This document shows positions 6,134 through 9,666 of a DNA stretch of 9,666 nucleotides, piece by piece (positions within the stretch are counted from its first letter, which is position 1; every line of letters starts with the position of its first letter). The DNA is taken from the NCBI GenBank assembly GCA_045601445.1, contig JAZRZQ010000012.1, positions 1 to 9,666 on the forward strand, read 5' to 3'. Source of the stretch: RGIG5579 sp045601445 (lineage in GTDB: Bacteria; Bacillota; Clostridia; Oscillospirales; SIG627). A program made the translations under genes and the position numbers. The notes beneath the pieces are model-generated. The model searched no databases. It was given only the letters and a program-made list of their open reading frames with translations, and was not told the DNA's origin.

Positions 6134-8023
6134 ATGTGTGGATTTGCGGGAATGTTTCGACCCGACGGTATTGCGGAGCGCGATCGGAGCACATTGCGAT
6201 CAATGAGCAGTGCCATCCGTTTCCGCGGGCCGGATGAAAACAGCCTTGTCGCCGAGGAAAACATCGCTTTTGCCTTCCGACGCTTGTCGATTATTGACCT
6301 TTCCGGCGGCAGTCAGCCCAAGGAAAGCGACGACGGAAAGCTTTTGGGCGTGTTTAACGGTGAGATCTATAACTACCGCGAATTGAGACAAACCCTTTCC
6401 GAGGAAGTGTTTGAAACGGCCAGCGAGCTTGAGATTATGCTCAAGCTTTACCGCAAGCACGGTGAGGAGTTTATCTCCATGCTGCGCGGTATGTTTGCCA
6501 TTGCCTTTTACGATCGCGAGAACAATACGCTTCTCTTGGCGCGTGATCCGTTCGGGATCAAGCCTTTGTATTACCGTGCCGATGAAAAGGGAATCGTGTT
6601 TGCCAGTGAGGCGAAGGCTTTTCTGTTCGATCCCGATTGCCCGAGCTTTCGCACGACTCCCGAGCTGGTACAGCATTATTTTACCTATCAGTATATGCCG
6701 ACCAAGGATTTTTCCAACGGTCTTTCGATTCTTCCCGCAGGCCATTTTCTCGTTTTTGACGGCAACAGCGGCGCTCTTCGCGTCACGCGCTATTTCGATC
6801 CGATGTTCCGTCCGAGCCGTGAAAAGAGCTACGAGGAAAAGCGATCCCTGCTCCGCGAGACGCTCACGGAGAGCGTGAAATATCATATGATAAGCGACGT
6901 GCCCGTCGGTACGTTTTTGTCCAGCGGCATTGATTCTGCGATCGTTACGGCGCTTGCTTCCAAGATCAATCCCGGCATCAAGGCCTTCACGGTTGCCTTC
7001 GGGGTCAAGGATTATTCCGAGATCGACGATGCCGCGGCCATCACCCGTCATCTGGACGTGGAGCACATCAAGGTCGTTCGCGGCGTCGAGGACTTCAAAC
7101 AGGCCTTCGAGCGTGTTGTCTGGAGTCTTGATTTTCCCGTTGCCGATCCGTCCACCGTTGCCATTTATCTGGTGTGTCGGGAGGCGGCACAGCATTTGAA
7201 GGTCGTGCTTTCCGGAGAGGGCGCGGACGAGCTGTTCGGCGGCTACAAGGTCTACGACGAATCCCGCTATTCTTCACGGATCTATTCCTTGCCCGGCGCC
7301 ATCCGCACGCCGCTTTCCTACCTTGCCCGCGTTCTGCCCGATTGGGTCAAGGGAAAGAACCTGCTCTACCGCGGCACGACTCCGCTTGAACAGCGCTATA
7401 TCGGAAACGCCTTCGTTTTTTCGGAAAAAGAAAAGGCTTCGTTTTTGAAAACCTACGATCCCAATGTGAGATTCTATACCCCCGAGGCCGAGATCTACTC
7501 GCACGCCAAGGAAAACGGACTTTCCCCGATGCAGCAAATGCAGTACGTTGATATGCGCTCGTGGATCCGCGGGGACATTCTCGTGAAGGGAGACCGTCTT
7601 TCAATGGCGCATTCGCTTGAGGTGCGCGTGCCGTTTCTGGACCGAGAGGTCTTTCGCGTGGCGGCGAGCCTTCTCGATGAAGAAAAGCTCTCTCACGGCA
7701 CGACCAAATTCATCCTGCGCGACGCCTTCCGCGATCTGGTCGATGAAGCAACCTTCCTGCGCCCGAAGCTCGGCTATCCCGTCCCCGTACGCACTTGGCT
7801 GAGAGGGGAGCTGTATCCGTGGGCTAAGGAGATTCTGGAGAATATGACCTGTACGGAATACATCAAGAAAGAGGCTGCGCTTCAAATGCTTGAGGATCAC
7901 AAGGAGGGCAGGGCGGACAATTACCGCAAGCTCTGGACGATTTTGGTCTTTGCGACCTGGCACAGACTCTGCCTTGCCGATCCCGATTCCACCCGCCGCC
8001 GCGTGCTGGAGGGACTGCTTTGA
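6134..8023 (+). CDS. asnB: Glutamine-hydrolysing asparagine synthase (AsnB type)
   Basis: The enzyme uses glutamine and ATP to amidate an aspartate carboxyl, or a related substrate. The 629-residue protein is complete. Met-Cys-Gly at the start exposes the nucleophile Cys2 of the class II glutaminase domain. RGPD at 31-34, Arg50 and NGEIYN at 75-80 form the glutamine pocket. The synthetase domain has the PP-loop SSGIDS at 263-268, which binds ATP pyrophosphate, and SGEGADELFGGY at 360-371. All key residues are present. Length and order resemble B. subtilis AsnB (about 632 residues), which is reported to amidate meso-diaminopimelate in peptidoglycan, so the true substrate could be free aspartate or a wall precursor. 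AAGGAG lies 7 nt before the ATG. It is last in the secA unit, and no terminator is seen after it. Confidence 0.95.
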   Translation: MCGFAGMFRPDGIAERDRSTLRSMSSAIRFRGPDENSLVAEENIAFAFRRLSIIDLSGGSQPKESDDGKLLGVFNGEIYNYRELRQTLSEEVFETASELEIMLKLYRKHGEEFISMLRGMFAIAFYDRENNTLLLARDPFGIKPLYYRADEKGIVFASEAKAFLFDPDCPSFRTTPELVQHYFTYQYMPTKDFSNGLSILPAGHFLVFDGNSGALRVTRYFDPMFRPSREKSYEEKRSLLRETLTESVKYHMISDVPVGTFLSSGIDSAIVTALASKINPGIKAFTVAFGVKDYSEIDDAAAITRHLDVEHIKVVRGVEDFKQAFERVVWSLDFPVADPSTVAIYLVCREAAQHLKVVLSGEGADELFGGYKVYDESRYSSRIYSLPGAIRTPLSYLARVLPDWVKGKNLLYRGTTPLEQRYIGNAFVFSEKEKASFLKTYDPNVRFYTPEAEIYSHAKENGLSPMQQMQYVDMRSWIRGDILVKGDRLSMAHSLEVRVPFLDREVFRVAASLLDEEKLSHGTTKFILRDAFRDLVDEATFLRPKLGYPVPVRTWLRGELYPWAKEILENMTCTEYIKKEAALQMLEDHKEGRADNYRKLWTILVFATWHRLCLADPDSTRRRVLEGLL

Positions 8024-8033
8024 CACTCGGGGC

Positions 8034-8062
8034 TTGACAAATGGTGCTTTTGCGTGTAAAAT
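8034..8062 (+). promoter_or_regulatory. Sigma-A promoter of acpP
   Basis: A consensus TTGACA (8034-8039) and TAAAAT (8057-8062) are separated by 17 bp, just after the asnB stop. Transcription would start near 8069 and leave a leader of about 50 nt. I see no convincing FapR or FabT operator in that leader. Confidence 0.8.
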
Positions 8063-8117
8063 AGCAGGGCAAACTGAAAAATTCCGCTTGGGATTTGAAT
8101 AATGCAAGGAGACCGTT

Positions 8118-8342
8118 ATGATTCAGAAAGTAAAAGATCTTTTGGCCAAGCAGCTTCGCCTTGACGTTGCCGCCATTGATGACGATGCCAATATCCTCGA
8201 CGACCTTGGAGCCGATAGTCTGGAAGTGGTTGAGATGCTGATGACGCTGGAAAGCGAATTCGGAATCATCGTTCCCGACGAGGACGTAATGTCGCTGAAA
8301 ACCGTTCGTGCCGTTGCGGAGTACATTGAATCGCACACTTGA
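8118..8342 (+). CDS. acpP: Acyl carrier protein
   Basis: The small acidic 74-residue protein carries growing fatty acyl chains as thioesters on a phosphopantetheine arm during fatty acid synthesis in the cytoplasm. The attachment site is the Asp-Ser-Leu motif, with Ser34 in LGADSLEVVEM. The four-helix layout is typical: helix I at about 2-14, a loop with DDDANILDDLGA, the recognition helix after Ser34, and a final helix ending EYIESHT. The length is normal for the family. AAGGAG is 6 nt before the ATG. The gene stands alone between its own promoter and a strong terminator, not inside a fab cluster. Confidence 0.97.
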   Translation: MIQKVKDLLAKQLRLDVAAIDDDANILDDLGADSLEVVEMLMTLESEFGIIVPDEDVMSLKTVRAVAEYIESHT

Positions 8343-8346
8343 AAGC

Positions 8347-8380
8347 AAATTGCCTCGGAGATGATCCGAGGCAATTTTTT
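8347..8380 (+). terminator. Intrinsic terminator after acpP
   Basis: A perfect 13-bp stem (8347-8359 with 8365-8377) closes a 5-nt loop and ends in a run of six T (8375-8380). It lies 5 bp after the acpP stop and separates acpP from the ribosomal protein unit. The A/T pairs at the stem base could also allow some function on the minus strand, but no minus-strand gene needs it. Confidence 0.93.
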
Positions 8381-8426
8381 CGCTCTGAAAAAAATTCCGA
8401 AAAAGCAAAAAACTTTCAAAAAAGTG

Positions 8427-8456
8427 TTGACATAAGCGCATCTTCCGTGTTACAAT
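8427..8456 (+). promoter_or_regulatory. Sigma-A promoter of rplU-prp-rpmA
   Basis: A perfect TTGACA (8427-8432) is followed after 18 bp by TACAAT (8451-8456), with an extended -10 TG at 8448-8449. A strong promoter is expected for ribosomal protein genes. Transcription would start near 8462. Confidence 0.85.
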
Positions 8457-8460
8457 AAAT

Positions 8461-8536
8461 GGCCGCTTGTAAAGGGCTCCTTAAAAACGCTTTGCCGTTT
8501 GCCCTCGGTCAGCGAGACAAAAAAGAAAGAGAGGTG
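8461..8536 (+). ncRNA. Putative L21 ribosomal protein leader
   Basis: The leader of about 80 nt between the rplU promoter and start codon can fold. GGGC (8474-8477) pairs with GCCC (8501-8504), and inside it AAACG (8485-8489) pairs with CGTTT (8496-8500) around loop CTTTGC. A second small hairpin, CTCG (8504-8507) with CGAG (8513-8516), follows and shares one base with the first. Many Bacillota have an autoregulatory L21 leader at this place (Rfam L21_leader). Position and size fit, but I could not compare the fold with the family model, so the assignment is tentative. Confidence 0.5.
8529..8536 (+). promoter_or_regulatory. Ribosome binding site of rplU
   Basis: GAGAGGTG ends 6 nt before the GTG at 8543. 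This settles the start: the in-frame ATG at 8459 lies at or before the transcription start and cannot be used. Confidence 0.8.
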
Positions 8537-8542
8537 CTTTTC

Positions 8543-8854
8543 GTGTTTGCAATCGTAGAAATCGGCGGAAAGCAGTACAAGGTCAGCGAGGGAGACGTCG
8601 TATTCCTCGAAAAGTTGAACGCAGAGGTTGGCGAAACCGTAAAGTTTGAGAAGGTTTTGGCTTACTCCGACAACGACGGCTTTGTCGTTGGCGAACCCAC
8701 TGTTGCCGGTGCTTACGTTGAGGCTTCCGTAGCCAAGAACGGCAAGCAGAAGAAGATCGTTGTGTTCCGTTACAAGGCAAAGAAGAACGAGAAAAAGAAA
8801 CAGGGTCACAGACAGCCCTACACCAAGGTTCAGATCACCAAGATCGCGAAATAA
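8543..8854 (+). CDS. rplU: 50S ribosomal protein L21
   Basis: L21 is a 23S rRNA-binding protein of the large ribosomal subunit. The 103-residue product begins MFAIVEIGGKQYKV, the standard L21 N-terminus. It continues with the usual VGETVKFEKVLAY and FRYKAKKNEKKKQGHRQPYT segments; the basic C-terminal part contacts rRNA. The length is normal (about 102 in B. subtilis). The start is GTG, chosen for the family N-terminus and the ribosome binding site 6 nt before it; the longer frame from ATG 8459 would add 28 residues unlike any L21. It is the first gene of rplU-prp-rpmA, with a possible autoregulatory leader upstream. Confidence 0.97.
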   Translation: MFAIVEIGGKQYKVSEGDVVFLEKLNAEVGETVKFEKVLAYSDNDGFVVGEPTVAGAYVEASVAKNGKQKKIVVFRYKAKKNEKKKQGHRQPYTKVQITKIAK

Positions 8855-9183
8855 TGATTCGGGCGGAATTTGTTATCCGAGATAACAAGTTTGTTTCCTT
8901 TGAGGTAAAAGGCCACGCAGGGCTTGCTCCCGCACCGCACGATATTCTCTGTGCCGCGGTCTCTTCGATGACCTATCTTGTCATCAATACCGCGACCGAC
9001 GTGTTCGGTGCCAAGCTTGATCTTCTCCTTGATGAGGAGAATGCCGAAATCCGCGCTCGCATCGAATCGGTTTTGCCCGATCGGGAAGAGGCGCTTCAGG
9101 GCATCTTTCGGGGGCTCTTGCTTCAGCTTACCGCTCTTACCGAGCAGTATCCGAATCATATCACTGTCAGAACGAAACAGTAA
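8854..9183 (+). CDS. prp: Ribosomal-processing cysteine protease Prp
   Basis: Prp removes the short N-terminal extension of ribosomal protein L27, a step that is essential in Staphylococcus aureus. The 109-residue protein (YsxB family) has the signature Gly-His-Ala at 20-22 and DILCAAVSS at 30-38, giving catalytic His21 and Cys33. The length is typical. The ATG overlaps the rplU stop by one base (TAATG), and I see no good ribosome binding site, so translation is probably coupled to rplU. The next gene encodes its substrate, L27, with the matching cleavage motif. The order rplU-prp-rpmA is the Bacillota standard. Confidence 0.95.
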   Translation: MIRAEFVIRDNKFVSFEVKGHAGLAPAPHDILCAAVSSMTYLVINTATDVFGAKLDLLLDEENAEIRARIESVLPDREEALQGIFRGLLLQLTALTEQYPNHITVRTKQ

Positions 9184-9200
9184 AAAGAAAGGGTATCACG

Positions 9201-9479
9201 ATGATTAAAATCAATCTGCAATTTTTTGCACACAAAAAAGGTGTCGGTTCTACCAAAAACGGCAGAGATTCCGAATCCAAAAGACTTGGCGTGAAGAAGG
9301 CTGACGGTCAGGCTTGCATCGCAGGCAACATCCTTGTTCGCCAGAGAGGCACCCACATTCATCCCGGCGTCAACGTTGGCATCGGATCTGATGACACTCT
9401 GTTTGCTACCGCCGCAGGCACCGTTCGCTATGAGGCAATGGCAGGCGGCAGAAAGAAAGTCAGCGTTTACTGCGACTGA
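9201..9479 (+). CDS. rpmA: 50S ribosomal protein L27 with cleavable N-terminal extension
   Basis: L27 lies in the large subunit with its N-terminal tail reaching the peptidyl transferase centre. The 92-residue precursor begins MIKINLQFFAHKKGVG. The first nine residues are the Bacillota extension, and Prp is expected to cut between Phe9 and Ala10, giving the mature start AHKKGVG. The body, with GSTKNGRDSESKRLGVKKADGQ and the RQRGT, HPGVNVG and DDTLFA segments, is typical L27. AAAGGG is 7 nt before the ATG, and the gene is 17 bp after prp. A terminator follows at once, so obg is not in this transcript. Confidence 0.98.
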   Translation: MIKINLQFFAHKKGVGSTKNGRDSESKRLGVKKADGQACIAGNILVRQRGTHIHPGVNVGIGSDDTLFATAAGTVRYEAMAGGRKKVSVYCD

Positions 9480-9492
9480 GCTTGCTTCCAAC

Positions 9493-9528
9493 AAGGGGTA
9501 TGTCTTTCGGCATACCCCTTTTCTTTTA
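9493..9528 (+). terminator. Intrinsic terminator after rpmA
   Basis: A perfect 10-bp stem (9493-9502 with 9511-9520) closes an 8-nt loop and leads into a T-rich tail, TTTTCTTTT. It lies 13 bp after the rpmA stop and ends the rplU-prp-rpmA transcript. Confidence 0.9.
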
Positions 9529-9569
9529 ATGGCTTTAGCCAGTTGAGGACGGAACGTCCGAAACAAAAG

Positions 9570-9602
9570 AACCACCCGCTATGCGGGTGCGCGTCGGTGG
9601 TT
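9570..9602. repeat. Nested inverted repeats able to form alternative hairpins
   Basis: CACCCGC (9573-9579) and GCGGGTG (9583-9589) form a perfect 7-bp stem with a 3-nt loop. An outer pair, AACCACC (9570-9576) and GGTGGTT (9596-9602), is also a perfect 7-bp match but shares bases with the inner stem. The two folds can therefore compete, or combine into one hairpin with a bulge on the 3' side. There is no T run, so it is not a normal terminator. Bulged hairpins like this occur at the ends of IS200/IS605-type elements, and also in leaders of regulated genes. Confidence 0.75.
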
Positions 9603-9623
9603 ATACCAAAAAATTCTCCCCGA

Positions 9624-9632
9624 TGGTACAAT
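9624..9632 (+). promoter_or_regulatory. Extended -10 promoter of a gene beyond the right edge
   Basis: TGGTACAAT is an extended -10 box with no clear -35 (nearest candidate TTATAC at 9601-9606, 20 bp away). Transcription would start near 9639. AAAGGA at 9661-9666 is a good ribosome binding site, so a coding sequence probably starts just outside the window. Confidence 0.45.
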
Positions 9633-9666
9633 AAGGTTGTTCAAGTCTTAGAGTACAACGAAAGGA

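Larger units (their letters stand above)
9530..9666 (+). mobile_element. Possible left end of an IS200/IS605-like element, cut by the window edge
   Basis: After the rpmA terminator come three compact hairpins: TGGC-TTTA-GCCA at 9530-9541, GGACG-GAA-CGTCC at 9547-9559, and the nested repeat at 9570-9602. Next come an extended -10 at 9624-9632, a GTTGT/ACAAC pair (9636-9640, 9655-9659) and the AAAGGA at the edge. Subterminal hairpins followed by a short leader are the usual layout before a Y1 tnpA transposase. The obg gene normally found after rpmA is absent here, which fits an insertion. No transposase codon is visible, so this is inference. An alternative is the regulated leader of an ordinary gene. 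Confidence 0.35.

Noticed and set aside
8070..8117. Possible FabT/FapR-type operator in the acpP leader (around GATTTGAATAAT)
   Set aside because: Only half of a FabT-like pattern is present and there is no convincing dyad, so it cannot be supported.
8459..8542. In-frame upstream extension of rplU from ATG 8459
   Set aside because: The ATG lies just after the -10 box, at or before the transcription start, and the extra 28 residues do not belong to L21.
1..9666. CRISPR arrays, tRNA or rRNA genes, prophage or defence genes
   Set aside because: No regularly spaced direct repeats, no tRNA-like cloverleaf and no rRNA sequence were seen, and all clear genes have housekeeping or sporulation roles apart from the unknown proteins described.

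Overview
The window looks like chromosomal DNA from a spore-forming Bacillota, most likely a Clostridia lineage of moderate GC content. The reasons are a YunB-type sporulation protein, a SecA with a C-terminal SEC-C zinc motif, and the Bacillota-type rplU-prp-rpmA operon, in which L27 carries a cleavable N-terminal extension. Strong sigma-A-like promoters with 17-18 bp spacers and purine-rich ribosome binding sites fit this. The genus cannot be named from the sequence alone. Nearly everything here is core genome. I found no convincing new defence or biosynthetic system. The least explained parts are two related membrane proteins between secA and asnB, the truncated lipoprotein at the left edge, and a hairpin-rich segment at the right edge.

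Left part (1-1331, minus strand): the N-terminal 143 codons of a secreted lipoprotein run off the left edge, preceded by its own leader with an extended -10 promoter and a 14-bp tandem repeat. Upstream of it on the same strand lies yunB. yunB is divergent from secA, and the short region between them holds the secA promoter.

Centre (1422-8023, plus strand): one probable transcription unit, secA - orf199 - orf419 - asnB, with gaps of 1, 22 and 17 bp. SecA is the ATPase motor of Sec export. The two membrane proteins have no recognised function but share an N-terminal motif. AsnB is a complete glutamine-hydrolysing asparagine synthase-type amidotransferase. In the related B. subtilis AsnB this family also serves peptidoglycan amidation, so the unit may have an envelope theme (inference). 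No terminator is visible after asnB.

Right part (8034-9520, plus strand): acpP forms its own unit, with a consensus promoter and a strong intrinsic terminator. Then comes a ribosomal protein unit: promoter, putative L21 leader, rplU (L21), prp (the cysteine protease that trims L27), rpmA (L27) and a terminator. The usual next gene in Bacillota, obg, does not follow directly. Instead 9530-9666 holds several hairpins, an extended -10 and an AAAGGA ribosome binding site at the very edge. It is probably the start of another gene, possibly the left end of an IS200/IS605-like element, but no coding sequence is visible to prove this.
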